A stretch of 64,000 bases of DNA, from the NCBI GenBank assembly GCA_964057225.1, contig OZ059898.1:17089267-17153266 (forward strand), written 5' to 3'. This document shows positions 50,183 to 63,870 of the stretch, piece by piece; position 1 is the stretch's first letter, and every line of letters starts with the position of its first letter. The position numbers were made by a program, and so were the translations under genes. This DNA comes from Auanema rhodensis (Eukaryota > Nematoda > Chromadorea > Rhabditida > Rhabditidae). The notes beneath the pieces are model-generated. The model saw only the letters and a program-made list of their open reading frames with translations. It did not search any database and was not told the DNA's origin.

Positions 50183-52990
50183 TAGCTTAAAAATGCACCG
50201 AGATATCAACTGGTATAAGTTCACACTTATATCCTCGATTTTCACCCTGAAGAAATAATTTTTTCGTTGAATAACATTGTCCATCGTCTTTGCCTTGAAA
50301 AAAGGAATCTAAAAACATCTACTTTTTGCTAAATTATTCTGAAATTTTTCGAAAAAATTTTTGTCAAAATGTTTTTGGAAGCAATGTTGAGTGTACATGG
50401 AAACTCAACATACACTAATGCATCATTTTTCAAACGATCATAACTAATTTTTGTATTAAGCGTTTCTCAATGTAGTATAGTGCATTTGATGCGGATTTTT
50501 AAGCTGCGTCGATCTGTGTTATCAAATTTGCGCTAGCTTAAAAATGCACCGAGATATCAACTGGTATAAGTTCACACTTATATCCTCGATTTTCACCCTG
50601 AAGAAATAATTTTTTCGTTGAATAACATTGTCCATCGTCTTTGCCTTGAAAAAAGGAATCTAAAAACATCTACTTTTTGCTAAATTATTCTGAAATTTTT
50701 CGAAAAAATTTTTGTCAAAATGTTTTTGGAAGCAATTTTGAGTGTACATGGAAACTCAACATACACTAATGCATCATTTTTCAAACGATCATAACTAATT
50801 TTTGTATTAAGCGTTTCTCAATGTAGTATAGTGCATTCGATGCGGATTTTTAAACTGCGTCGATCTGTGTTATCAGATTTGCGCTAGCTTAAAAATGCAC
50901 CGAGATATGAACTGATATAAGTTCACACTTATATCCTCGATTTTCACCCTGAAGATTTATTTTTTTCGTTGAATAACATTGTCCATCGTCTTTGCCTTGA
51001 AAAAAGGAATCTAAAAACATCTACTTTTTGCTAAATTATTCTGAAATTTTTCGAAAAAATTTTTGTCAAAATGTTTTTGGAAGCAATGTTGAGTGTACAT
51101 GGAAACTCAACATACACTAATGCATCATTTTTCAAACGATCATAACTAATTTTTGTATTAAGCGTTTCTCAATGTAGTATAGTGCATTCGATGCGGATTT
51201 TTAAACTGCGTCGATCTGTGTTATCAGATTTGCGCTAGCTTAAAAATGCACCGAGATATCAACTGATATAAGTTCACACTTATATCCTCGATTTTCACCC
51301 TGAAGAATTATTTTTTTCGTTGAATAACATTGTCCATCGTCTTTGCCTTGAAAAAAGGAATCTAAAAACATCTACTTTTTGCTAAATTATTCTGAAATTT
51401 TTCGAAAAAATTTTTGTCAAAATGTTTTTGGAAGCAATTTTGAGTGTACATGGAAACTCAACATACACTAATGCATCATTTTTCAAACGATCATAACTAA
51501 TTTTTGTATTAAGCGTTTCTCAATGTAGTATAGTGCATTCGATGCGGATTTTTAAGCTGCGTCGATCTGTGTTATCAAATTTGCGCTAGCTTAAAAATGC
51601 ACCGAGATATCAACTGGTATAAGTTCACACTTATATCCTCGATTTTCACCCTGAAGAAATAATTTTTTCGTTGAATAACATTGTCCATCGTCTTTGCCTT
51701 GAAAAAAGGAATCTAAAAACATCTACTTTTTGCTAAATTATTCTGAAATTTTTCGAAAAAATTTTTGTCAAAATGTTTTTGGAAGCAATTTTGAGTGTAC
51801 ATGGAAACTCAACATACACTAATGCATCATTTTTCAAACGATCATAACTAATTTTTGTATTAAGCGTTTCTCAATGTAGTATAGTGCATTTGATGCGGAT
51901 TTTTAAGCTGCGTCGATCTGTGTTATCAAATTTGCGCTAGCTTAAAAATGCACCGAGATATCAACTGGTATAAGTTCACACTTATATCCTCGATTTTCAC
52001 CCTGAAGAAATAATTTTTTCGTTGAATAACATTGTCCATCGTCTTTGCCTTGAAAAAAGGAATCTAAAAACATCTACTTTTTGCTAAATTATTCTGAAAT
52101 TTTTCGAAAAAATTTTTGTCAAAATGTTTTTGGAAGCAATGTTGAGTGTACATGGAAACTCAACATACACTAATGCATCATTTTTCAAACGATCATAACT
52201 AATTTTTGTATTAAGCGTTTCTCAATGTAGTATAGTGCATTCGATGCGGATTTTTAAACTGCGTCGATCTGTGTTATCAAATTTGCGCTAGCTTAAAAAT
52301 GCACCGAGATATCAACTGGTATAAGTTCACACTTATATCCTCGATTTTCACCCTGAAGAAATAATTTTTTCGTTGAATAACATTGTCCATCGTCTTTGCC
52401 TTGAAAAAAGGAATCTAAAAACATCTACTTTTTGCTAAATTATTCTGAAATTTTTCGAAAAAATTTTTGTCAAAATGTTTTTGGAAGCAATGTTGAGTGT
52501 ACATGGAAACTCAACATACACTAATGCATCATTTTTCAAACGATCATAACTAATTTTTGTATTAAGCGTTTCTCAATGTAGTATAGTGCATTCGATGCGG
52601 ATTTTTACACTGCGTCGATCTGTGTTATCAGATTTGCGCTAGCTTAAAAATGCACCGAGATATCAACTGATATAAGTTCACACTTATATCCTCGATTTTC
52701 ACCCTGAAGAATTATTTTTTTCGTTGAATAACATTGTCCATCGTCTTTGCCTTGAAAAAAGGAATCTAAAAACATCTACTTTTTGCTAAATTATTCTGAA
52801 ATTTTTCGAAAAAATTTTTGTCAAAATGTTTTTGGAAGCAATGTTGAGTGTACATGGAAACTCAACATACACTAATGCATCATTTTTCAAACGATCATAA
52901 CTAATTTTTGTATTAAGCGTTTCTCAATGTAGTATAGTGCATTCGATGCGGATTTTTAAACTGCGTCGATCTGTGTTATCAAATTTGCGC
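50183..52990. repeat. 8-mer HOR, copy 2 (M144-M151), 2808 bp
   Basis: Tandem copy of 47375-50182 at an offset of 2808, including gatttattt in M146. It runs straight into a third 6-mer copy: M148-M151 belong to both units, and M152-M153 complete the 6-mer. So the 8-mer and 6-mer share four monomers and are related units. Confidence 0.86.
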
Positions 52991-53692
52991 TAGCTTAAAA
53001 ATGCACCGAGATATCAACTGGTATAAGTTCACACTTATATCCTCGATTTTCACCCTGAAGAAATAATTTTTTCGTTGAATAACATTGTCCATCGTCTTTG
53101 CCTTGAAAAAAGGAATCTAAAAACATCTACTTTTTGCTAAATTATTCTGAAATTTTTCGAAAAAATTTTTGTCAAAATGTTTTTGGAAGCAATTTTGAGT
53201 GTACATGGTAACTCAACATACACTAATGCATCATTTTTCAAACGATCATAACTAATTTTTGTATTAAGCGTTTCTCAATGTAGTATAGTGCATTCGATGC
53301 GGATTTTTACACTGCGTCGATCTGTGTTATCAGATTTGCGCTAGCTTAAAAATGCACCGAGATATCAACTGATATAAGTTCACACTTATATCCTCGATTT
53401 TCACCCTGAAGAATTATTTTTTTCGTTGAATAACATTGTCCATCGTCTTTGCCTTGAAAAAAGGAATCTAAAAACATCTACTTTTTGCTAAATTATTCTG
53501 AAATTTTTCGAAAAAATTTTTGTCAAAATGTTTTTGGAAGCAATTTTGAGTGTACATGGAAACTCAACATACACTAATGCATCATTTTTCAAACGATCAT
53601 AACTAATTTTTGTATTAAGCGTTTCTCAATGTAGTATAGTGCATTTGATGCGGATTTTCAAGCTGCGTCGATCTGTGTTATCAAATTTGCGC
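51587..53692. repeat. 6-mer HOR, distant copy (M148-M153), 2106 bp
   Basis: Same order as 34737-36842, including atggtaactc in M152 and taca in M150 and M152. One difference seen: M153 has caag where M105 has taag. It lies 16850 bases from copy 1, so it was produced by a larger duplication and not by local tandem copying. Confidence 0.83.
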
Positions 53693-54745
53693 TAGCTTAA
53701 AAATGCACCGAGATATCAACTGGTATAAGTTCACACTTATATCCTCGATTTTCACCCTGAAGAAATAATTTTTTCGTTGAATAACATTGTCCATCGTCTT
53801 TGCCTTGAAAAAAGGAATCTAAAAACATCTACTTTTTGCTAAATTATTCTGAAATTTTTCGAAAAAATTTTTGTCAAAATGTTTTTGGAAGCAATGTTGA
53901 GTGTACATGGAAACTCAACATACACTAATGCATCATTTTTCAAACGATCATAACTAATTTTTGTATTAAGCGTTTCTCAATGTAGTATAGTGCATTCGAT
54001 GCGGATTTTTAAACTGCGTCGATCTGTGTTATCAGATTTGCGCTAGCTTAAAAATGCACCGAGATATGAACTGATATAAGTTCACACTTATATCCTCGAT
54101 TTTCACCCTGAAGAATTATTTTTTTCGTTGAATAACATTGTCCATCGTCTTTGCCTTGAAAAAAGGAATCTAAAAACATCTACTTTTTGCTAAATTATTC
54201 TGAAATTTTTCGAAAAAATTTTTGTCAAAATGTTTTTGGAAGCAATGTTGAGTGTACATGGAAACTCAACATACACTAATGCATCATTTTTCAAACGATC
54301 ATAACTAATTTTTGTATTAAGCGTTTCTCAATGTAGTATAGTGCATTCGATGCGGATTTTTAAACTGCGTCGATCTGTGTTATCAGATTTGCGCTAGCTT
54401 AAAAATGCACCGAGATATCAACTGGTATAAGTTCACACTTATATCCTCGATTTTCACCCTGAAGAAATAATTTTTTCGTTGAATAACATTGTCCATCGTC
54501 TTTGCCTTGAAAAAAGGAATCTAAAAACATCTACTTTTTGCTAAATTATTCTGAAATTTTTCGAAAAAATTTTTGTCAAAATGTTTTTGGAAGCAATGTT
54601 GAGTGTACATGGAAACTCAACATACACTAATGCATCATTTTTCAAACGATCATAACTAATTTTTGTATTAAGCGTTTCTCAATGTAGTATAGTGCATTCG
54701 ATGCGGATTTTTAAACTGCGTCGATCTGTGTTATCAGATTTGCGC
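53693..54745. repeat. M154-M156, counterpart of M112-M114
   Basis: M154 (G31, G204, tcg), M155 (G25, aattatt) and M156 (G31) have the same barcodes and order as M112-M114 at 38949-40001, continuing the collinearity with the left segment. Confidence 0.78.
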
Positions 54746-56149
54746 TAGCTTAAAAATGCACGGAGATATCAACTGATATAAGTTCACACTTATATCCTCG
54801 ATTTTCACCCTGAAGAAATAATTTTTTCGTTGAATAACATTGTCCATCGTCTTTGCCTTGAAAAACGGAATCTAAAAACATCTACTTTTTGCTAAATTAT
54901 TCTGAATATTTTCGAAAAAATTTTTGTCAAAATGTTTTTGGAAGCAATGTTGAGTGTACATGGAAACTCAACATACACTAATGCATCATTTTTCAAACGA
55001 TCATAACTAATTTTTGTATTAAGCGTTTCTCAATGTAGTATAGTGCATTCGATGCGGATTTTTAAGCTGCGTCGATCTGTGTTATCAAATTTGCGCTAGC
55101 TTAAAAATGCACCGAGATATCAACTGGTATAAGTTCACACTTATATCCTCGATTTTCACCCTGAAGAAATAATTTTTTCGTTGAATAACATTGTCCATCG
55201 TCTTTGCCTTGAAAAAAGGAATCTAAAAACATCTACTTTTTGCTAAATTATTCTGAAATTTTTCGAAAAAATTTTTGTCAAAATGTTTTTGGAAGCAATG
55301 TTGAGTGTACATGGAAACTCAACATACACTAATGCATCATTTTTCAAACGATCATAACTAATTTTTGTATTAAGCGTTTCTCAATGTAGTATAGTGCATT
55401 CGATGCGGATTTTTAAACTGCGTCGATCTGTGTTATCAGATTTGCGCTAGCTTAAAAATGCACCGAGATATCAACTGGTATAAGTTCACACTTATATCCT
55501 CGATTTTCACCCTGAAGAAATAATTTTTTCGTTGAATAACATTGTCCATCGTCTTTGCCTTGAAAAAAGGAATCTAAAAACATCTACTTTTTGCTAAATT
55601 ATTCTGAAATTTTTCGAAAAAATTTTTGTCAAAATGTTTTTGGAAGCAATGTTGAGTGTACATGGAAACTCAACATACACTAATGCATCATTTTTCAAAC
55701 GATCATAACTAATTTTTGTATTAAGCGTTTCTCAATGTAGTATAGTGCATTCGATGCGGATTTTTACACTGCGTCGATCTGTGTTATCAGATTTGCGCTA
55801 GCTTAAAAATGCACCGAGATATCAACTGATATAAGTTCACACTTATATCCTCGATTTTCACCCTGAAGAATTATTTTTTTCGTTGAATAACATTGTCCAT
55901 CGTCTTTGCCTTGAAAAAAGGAATCTAAAAACATCTACTTTTTGCTAAATTATTCTGAAATTTTTCGAAAAAATTTTTGTCAAAATGTTTTTGGAAGCAA
56001 TGTTGAGTGTACATGGAAACTCAACATACACTAATGCATCATTTTTCAAACGATCATAACTAATTTTTGTATTAAGCGTTTCTCAATGTAGTATAGTGCA
56101 TTCGATGCGGATTTTTAAACTGCGTCGATCTGTGTTATCAGATTTGCGC
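54746..56149. repeat. 4-mer HOR, copy 1 (M157-M160), 1404 bp
   Basis: M157 (gcacggag, aaaacgg, tat, A342), M158 (G31), M159 (G31, taca) and M160 (aattatt, G204). The gcacggag mark is otherwise found only in M115 and M161. Confidence 0.84.
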
Positions 56150-57553
56150 TAGCTTAAAAATGCACGGAGATATCAACTGATATAAGTTCACACTTATATC
56201 CTCGATTTTCACCCTGAAGAAATAATTTTTTCGTTGAATAACATTGTCCATCGTCTTTGCCTTGAAAAACGGAATCTAAAAACATCTACTTTTTGCTAAA
56301 TTATTCTGAATATTTTCGAAAAAATTTTTGTCAAAATGTTTTTGGAAGCAATGTTGAGTGTACATGGAAACTCAACATACACTAATGCATCATTTTTCAA
56401 ACGATCATAACTAATTTTTGTATTAAGCGTTTCTCAATGTAGTATAGTGCATTCGATGCGGATTTTTAAGCTGCGTCGATCTGTGTTATCAAATTTGCGC
56501 TAGCTTAAAAATGCACCGAGATATCAACTGGTATAAGTTCACACTTATATCCTCGATTTTCACCCTGAAGAAATAATTTTTTCGTTGAATAACATTGTCC
56601 ATCGTCTTTGCCTTGAAAAAAGGAATCTAAAAACATCTACTTTTTGCTAAATTATTCTGAAATTTTTCGAAAAAATTTTTGTCAAAATGTTTTTGGAAGC
56701 AATGTTGAGTGTACATGGAAACTCAACATACACTAATGCATCATTTTTCAAACGATCATAACTAATTTTTGTATTAAGCGTTTCTCAATGTAGTATAGTG
56801 CATTCGATGCGGATTTTTAAACTGCGTCGATCTGTGTTATCAGATTTGCGCTAGCTTAAAAATGCACCGAGATATCAACTGGTATAAGTTCACACTTATA
56901 TCCTCGATTTTCACCCTGAAGAAATAATTTTTTCGTTGAATAACATTGTCCATCGTCTTTGCCTTGAAAAAAGGAATCTAAAAACATCTACTTTTTGCTA
57001 AATTATTCTGAAATTTTTCGAAAAAATTTTTGTCAAAATGTTTTTGGAAGCAATGTTGAGTGTACATGGAAACTCAACATACACTAATGCATCATTTTTC
57101 AAACGATCATAACTAATTTTTGTATTAAGCGTTTCTCAATGTAGTATAGTGCATTCGATGCGGATTTTTACACTGCGTCGATCTGTGTTATCAGATTTGC
57201 GCTAGCTTAAAAATGCACCGAGATATCAACTGATATAAGTTCACACTTATATCCTCGATTTTCACCCTGAAGAATTATTTTTTTCGTTGAATAACATTGT
57301 CCATCGTCTTTGCCTTGAAAAAAGGAATCTAAAAACATCTACTTTTTGCTAAATTATTCTGAAATTTTTCGAAAAAATTTTTGTCAAAATGTTTTTGGAA
57401 GCAATTTTGAGTGTACATGGAAACTCAACATACACTAATGCATCATTTTTCAAACGATCATAACTAATTTTTGTATTAAGCGTTTCTCAATGTAGTATAG
57501 TGCATTTGATGCGGATTTTTAAGCTGCGTCGATCTGTGTTATCAAATTTGCGC
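56150..57553. repeat. 4-mer HOR, copy 2 (M161-M164), 1404 bp
   Basis: M161-M163 match M157-M159. The fourth monomer differs: M164 has T204 and the ttg form, like M117, where M160 has G204 and tcg. The order M161, M163, M164, M165 parallels M115-M118. Confidence 0.82.
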
Positions 57554-58255
57554 TAGCTTAAAAATGCACCGAGATATCAACTGGTATAAGTTCACACTTA
57601 TATCCTCGATTTTCACCCTGAAGAAATAATTTTTTCGTTGAATAACATTGTCCATCGTCTTTGCCTTGAAAAAAGGAATCTAAAAACATCTACTTTTTGC
57701 TAAATTATTCTGAAATTTTTCGAAAAAATTTTTGTCAAAATGTTTTTGGAAGCAATGTTGAGTGTACATGGAAACTCAACATACACTAATGCATCATTTT
57801 TCAAACGATCATAACTAATTTTTGTATTAAGCGTTTCTCAATGTAGTATAGTGCATTCGATGCGGATTTTTAAACTGCGTCGATCTGTGTTATCAGATTT
57901 GCGCTAGCTTAAAAATGCACCGAGATATGAACTGATATAAGTTCACACTTATATCCTCGATTTTCACCCTGAAGAATTATTTTTTTCGTTGAATAACATT
58001 GTCCATCGTCTTTGCCTTGAAAAAAGGAATCTAAAAACATCTACTTTTTGCTAAATTATTCTGAAATTTTTCGAAAAAATTTTTGTCAAAATGTTTTTGG
58101 AAGCAATTTTGAGTGTGCATGGAAACTCAACATACACTAATGCATCATTTTTCAAACGATCATAACTAATTTTTGTATTAAGCGTTTCTCAATGTAGTAT
58201 AGTGCATTCGATGCGGATTTTTAAACTGCGTCGATCTGTGTTATCAGATTTGCGC
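57554..58255. repeat. M165-M166; M166 is probably chimeric
   Basis: M165 matches M118. M166 starts like M119 (G25, aattatt) but has T204 and G213, as in M121, and lacks gcgtttttcaa. G25 and G213 occur together in no other monomer. It sits directly before the 5-mer, so it may mark an exchange. Confidence 0.72.
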
Positions 58256-60009
58256 TAGCTTAAAAATGCACCGAGATATCAACTGATATAAGTTCACACT
58301 TATATCCTCGATTTTCACCCTGAAGAATTATTTTTTTCGTTGAATAACATTGTCCATCGTCTTTGCCTTGAAAAAAGGAATCTAAAAACATCTACTTTTT
58401 GCTAAATTATTCTGAAATTTTTCGAAAAAATTTTTGTCAAAATGTTTTTGGAAGCAATTTTGAGTGTACATGGAAACTCAACATACACTAATGCATCATT
58501 TTTCAAACGATCATAACTAATTTTTGTATTAAGCGTTTCTCAATGTAGTATAGTGCATTTAATGCGGATTTTTAAGCTGCGTCGATCTGTGTTATCAAAT
58601 TTGCGCTAGCTTAAAAATGCACCGAGATATCAACTGGTATAAGTTCACACTTATATCCTCGATTTTCACCCTGAAGAAATAATTTTTTCGTTGAATAACA
58701 TTGTCCATCGTCTTTGCCTTGAAAAAAGGAATCTAAAAACATCTACTTTTTGCTAAATTATTCTGAAATTTTTCGAAAAAATTTTTGTCAAAATGTTTTT
58801 GGAAGCAATTTTGAGTGTGCATGGAAACTCAACATACACTAATGCATCATTTTTCAAACGATCATAACTAATTTTTGTATTAAGCGTTTCTCAATGTAGT
58901 ATAGTGCATTCGATGCGGATTTTTAAACTGCGTCGATCTGTGTTATCAGATTTGCGCTAGCTTAAAAATGCACCGAGATATCAACTGATATAAGTTCACA
59001 CTTATATCCTCGATTTTCACCCTGAAGAAATAATTTTTTCGTTGAATAACATTGTCCATCGTCTTTGCCTTGAAAAACGGAATCTAAAAACATCTACTTT
59101 TTGCTAAATTATTCTGAATATTTTCGAAAAAATTTTTGTCAAAATGTTTTTGGAAGCAATGTTGAGTGTACATGGAAACTCAACATACACTAATGCATCA
59201 TTTTTCAAACGATCATAACTAATTTTTGTATTAAGCGTTTCTCAATGTAGTATAGTGCATTCGATGCGGATTTTTAAACTGCGTCGATCTGTGTTATCAG
59301 ATTTGCGCTAGCTTAAAAATGCACCGAGATATCAACTGATATAAGTTCACACTTATATCCTCGATTTTCACCCTGAAGAATTATTTTTTTCGTTGAATAA
59401 CATTGTCCATCGTCTTTGCCTTGAAAAAAGGAATCTAAAAACATCTACTTTTTGCTAAATTATTCTGAAATTTTTCGAAAAAATTTTTTTAAAATGTTTT
59501 TGGAAGCAATTTTGAGTGTACATGGAAATTCAACATACACTAATGCATCATTTTTCAAACGATCATAACTAATTTTTGTATTAAGCGTTTCTCAATGTAG
59601 TATAGTGCATTTAATGCGGATTTTTAAGCTGCGTCGATCTGTGTTATCAAATTTGCGCTAGCTTAAAAATGCACCGAGATATCAACTGGTATAAGTTCAC
59701 ACTTATATCCTCGATTTTCACCCTGAAGAAATAATTTTTTCGTTGAATAACATTGTCCATCGTCTTTGCCTTGAAAAAAGGAATCTAAAAACATCTACTT
59801 TTTGCTAAATTATTCTGAAATTTTTCGAAAAAATTTTTGTCAAAATGTTTTTGGAAGCAATTTTGAGTGTGCATGGAAACTCAACATACACTAATGCATC
59901 ATTTTTCAAACGATCATAACTAATTTTTGTATTAAGCGTTTCTCAATGTAGTATAGTGCATTCGATGCGGATTTTTAAACTGCGTCGATCTGTGTTATCA
60001 GATTTGCGC
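58256..60009. repeat. Second 5-mer HOR, copy 1 (M167-M171), 1754 bp
   Basis: Order: tta monomer, G213 monomer, aaaacgg/tat monomer, ggaaattcaac/tta monomer and G213 monomer. This is the 7-mer order with one tta-G213 pair removed. It has no sequence relation to the 5-mer of domain A beyond the shared monomer. One base is missing from M170. Confidence 0.85.
59309..59658. repeat. M170, 350-bp monomer
   Basis: At about 59485-59493 the usual tttttgtcaaaatg reads tttttttaaaatg. This is the only length change of its kind in the window and is absent from the matching monomer M175. It could be a real private mutation or a sequencing error in a T-run. Confidence 0.85.
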
Positions 60010-61764
60010 TAGCTTAAAAATGCACCGAGATATCAACTGATATAAGTTCACACTTATATCCTCGATTTTCACCCTGAAGAATTATTTTTTTCGTTGAATA
60101 ACATTGTCCATCGTCTTTGCCTTGAAAAAAGGAATCTAAAAACATCTACTTTTTGCTAAATTATTCTGAAATTTTTCGAAAAAATTTTTGTCAAAATGTT
60201 TTTGGAAGCAATTTTGAGTGTACATGGAAACTCAACATACACTAATGCATCATTTTTCAAACGATCATAACTAATTTTTGTATTAAGCGTTTCTCAATGT
60301 AGTATAGTGCATTTAATGCGGATTTTTAAGCTGCGTCGATCTGTGTTATCAAATTTGCGCTAGCTTAAAAATGCACCGAGATATCAACTGGTATAAGTTC
60401 ACACTTATATCCTCGATTTTCACCCTGAAGAAATAATTTTTTCGTTGAATAACATTGTCCATCGTCTTTGCCTTGAAAAAAGGAATCTAAAAACATCTAC
60501 TTTTTGCTAAATTATTCTGAAATTTTTCGAAAAAATTTTTGTCAAAATGTTTTTGGAAGCAATTTTGAGTGTGCATGGAAACTCAACATACACTAATGCA
60601 TCATTTTTCAAACGATCATAACTAATTTTTGTATTAAGCGTTTCTCAATGTAGTATAGTGCATTCGATGCGGATTTTTAAACTGCGTCGATCTGTGTTAT
60701 CAGATTTGCGCTAGCTTAAAAATGCACCGAGATATCAACTGATATAAGTTCACACTTATATCCTCGATTTTCACCCTGAAGAAATAATTTTTTCGTTGAA
60801 TAACATTGTCCATCGTCTTTGCCTTGAAAAACGGAATCTAAAAACATCTACTTTTTGCTAAATTATTCTGAATATTTTCGAAAAAATTTTTGTCAAAATG
60901 TTTTTGGAAGCAATGTTGAGTGTACATGGAAACTCAACATACACTAATGCATCATTTTTCAAACGATCATAACTAATTTTTGTATTAAGCGTTTCTCAAT
61001 GTAGTATAGTGCATTCGATGCGGATTTTTAAACTGCGTCGATCTGTGTTATCAGATTTGCGCTAGCTTAAAAATGCACCGAGATATCAACTGATATAAGT
61101 TCACACTTATATCCTCGATTTTCACCCTGAAGAATTATTTTTTTCGTTGAATAACATTGTCCATCGTCTTTGCCTTGAAAAAAGGAATCTAAAAACATCT
61201 ACTTTTTGCTAAATTATTCTGAAATTTTTCGAAAAAATTTTTGTCAAAATGTTTTTGGAAGCAATTTTGAGTGTACATGGAAATTCAACATACACTAATG
61301 CATCATTTTTCAAACGATCATAACTAATTTTTGTATTAAGCGTTTCTCAATGTAGTATAGTGCATTTAATGCGGATTTTTAAGCTGCGTCGATCTGTGTT
61401 ATCAAATTTGCGCTAGCTTAAAAATGCACCGAGATATCAACTGGTATAAGTTCACACTTATATCCTCGATTTTCACCCTGAAGAAATAATTTTTTCGTTG
61501 AATAACATTGTCCATCGTCTTTGCCTTGAAAAAAGGAATCTAAAAACATCTACTTTTTGCTAAATTATTCTGAAATTTTTCGAAAAAATTTTTGTCAAAA
61601 TGTTTTTGGAAGCAATTTTGAGTGTGCATGGAAACTCAACATACACTAATGCATCATTTTTCAAACGATCATAACTAATTTTTGTATTAAGCGTTTCTCA
61701 ATGTAGTATAGTGCATTCGATGCGGATTTTTAAACTGCGTCGATCTGTGTTATCAGATTTGCGC
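60010..61764. repeat. Second 5-mer HOR, copy 2 (M172-M176), 1755 bp
   Basis: Same five barcodes as 58256-60009: tta at M172, G213 at M173 and M176, tat at M174, and ggaaattcaac at M175. Confidence 0.86.
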
Positions 61765-62817
61765 TAGCTTAAAAATGCACCGAGATATCAACTGATATAA
61801 GTTCACACTTATATCCTCGATTTTCACCCTGAAGAATTATTTTTTTCGTTGAATAACATTGTCCATCGTCTTTGCCTTGAAAAAAGGAATCTAAAAACAT
61901 CTACTTTTTGCTAAATTATTCTGAAATTTTTCGAAAAAATTTTTGTCAAAATGTTTTTGGAAGCAATTTTGAGTGTACATGGAAACTCAACATACACTAA
62001 TGCATCATTTTTCAAACGATCATAACTAATTTTTGTATTAAGCGTTTCTCAATGTAGTATAGTGCATTTAATGCGGATTTTTAAGCAGCGTCGATCTGTG
62101 TTATCAAATTTGCGCTAGCTTAAAAATGCACCGAGATATCAACTGGTATAAGTTCACACTTATATCCTCGATTTTCACCCTGAAGAAATAATTTTTTCGT
62201 TGAATAACATTGTCCATCGTCTTTGCCTTGAAAAAAGGAATCTAAAAACATCTACTTTTTGCTAAATTATTCTGAAATTTTTCGAAAAAATTTTTGTCAA
62301 AATGTTTTTGGAAGCAATTTTGAGTGTGCATGGAAACTCAACATACACTAATGCATCATTTTTCAAACGATCATAACTAATTTTTGTATTAAGCGTTTCT
62401 CAATGTAGTATAGTGCATTCGATGCGGATTTTTAAACTGCGTCGATCTGTGTTATCAGATTTGCGCTAGCTTAAAAATGCACCGAGATATCAACTGATAT
62501 AAGTTCACACTTATATCCTCGATTTTCACCCTGAAGAAATAATTTTTTCGTTGAATAACATTGTCCATCGTCTTTGCCTTGAAAAACGGAATCTAAAAAC
62601 ATCTACTTTTTGCTAAATTATTCTGAATATTTTCGAAAAAATTTTTGTCAAAATGTTTTTGGAAGCAATGTTGAGTGTACATGGAAACTCAACATACACT
62701 AATGCATCATTTTTCAAACGATCATAACTAATTTTTGTATTAAGCGTTTCTCAATGTAGTATAGTGCATTCGATGCGGATTTTTAAACTGCGTCGATCTG
62801 TGTTATCAGATTTGCGC
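61765..62817. repeat. Second 5-mer HOR, partial third copy (M177-M179)
   Basis: The first three monomers of the unit are present: M177 (tta, private aagcagcg near 62085), M178 (G213) and M179 (aaaacgg, tat). The fourth expected monomer is replaced by M180, which has the ttg form and atg at 162-164. Confidence 0.84.
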
Positions 62818-63870
62818 TAGCTTAAAAATGCACCGAGATATCAACTGATATAAGTTCACACTTATATCCTCGATTTTCACCCTGAAGAATTATTTTTTTC
62901 GTTGAATAACATTGTCCATCGTCTTTGCCTTGAAAAAAGGAATCTAAAAACATCTACTTTTTGCTAAATTATTCTGAAATGTTTCGAAAAAATTTTTGTC
63001 AAAATGTTTTTGGAAGCAATTTTGAGTGTACATGGAAACTCAACATACACTAATGCATCATTTTTCAAACGATCATAACTAATTTTTGTATTAAGCGTTT
63101 CTCAATGTAGTATAGTGCATTTGATGCGGATTTTTAAGCTGCGTCGATCTGTGTTATCAAATTTGCGCTAGCTTAAAAATGCACCGAGATATCAACTGGT
63201 ATAAGTTCACACTTATATCCTCGATTTTCACCCTGAAGAAATAATTTTTTCGTTGAATAACATTGTCCATCGTCTTTGCCTTGAAAAAAGGAATCTAAAA
63301 ACATCTACTTTTTGCTAAATTATTCTGAAATTTTTCGAAAAAATTTTTGTCAAAATGTTTTTGGAAGCAATGTTGAGTGTACATGGAAACTCAACATACA
63401 CTAATGCATCATTTTTCAAACGATCATAACTAATTTTTGTATTAAGCGTTTCTCAATGTAGTATAGTGCATTCGATGCGGATTTTTAAACTGCGTCGATC
63501 TGTGTTATCAGATTTGCGCTAGCTTAAAAATGCACCGAGATATGAACTGATATAAGTTCACACTTATATCCTCGATTTTCACCCTGAAGAATTATTTTTT
63601 TCGTTGAATAACATTGTCCATCGTCTTTGCCTTGAAAAAAGGAATCTAAAAACATCTACTTTTTGCTAAATTATTCTGAAATTTTTCGAAAAAATTTTTG
63701 TCAAAATGTTTTTGGAAGCAATGTTGAGTGTACATGGAAACTCAACATACACTAATGCATCATTTTTCAAACGATCAGAACTAATTTTTGTATTAAGCGT
63801 TTCTCAATGTAGTATAGTGCATTCGATGCGGATTTTTAAACTGCGTCGATCTGTGTTATCAGATTTGCGC
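62818..63870. repeat. M180-M182, right-hand monomers
   Basis: M180 (aattatt, atg, T204, ttg), M181 (G31, aaataat, G204) and M182 (G25; private cgatcagaac near 63778) follow the order of M117-M119. The atg allele at 162-164 has not appeared since M11, near 3.7 kb. Confidence 0.75.
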
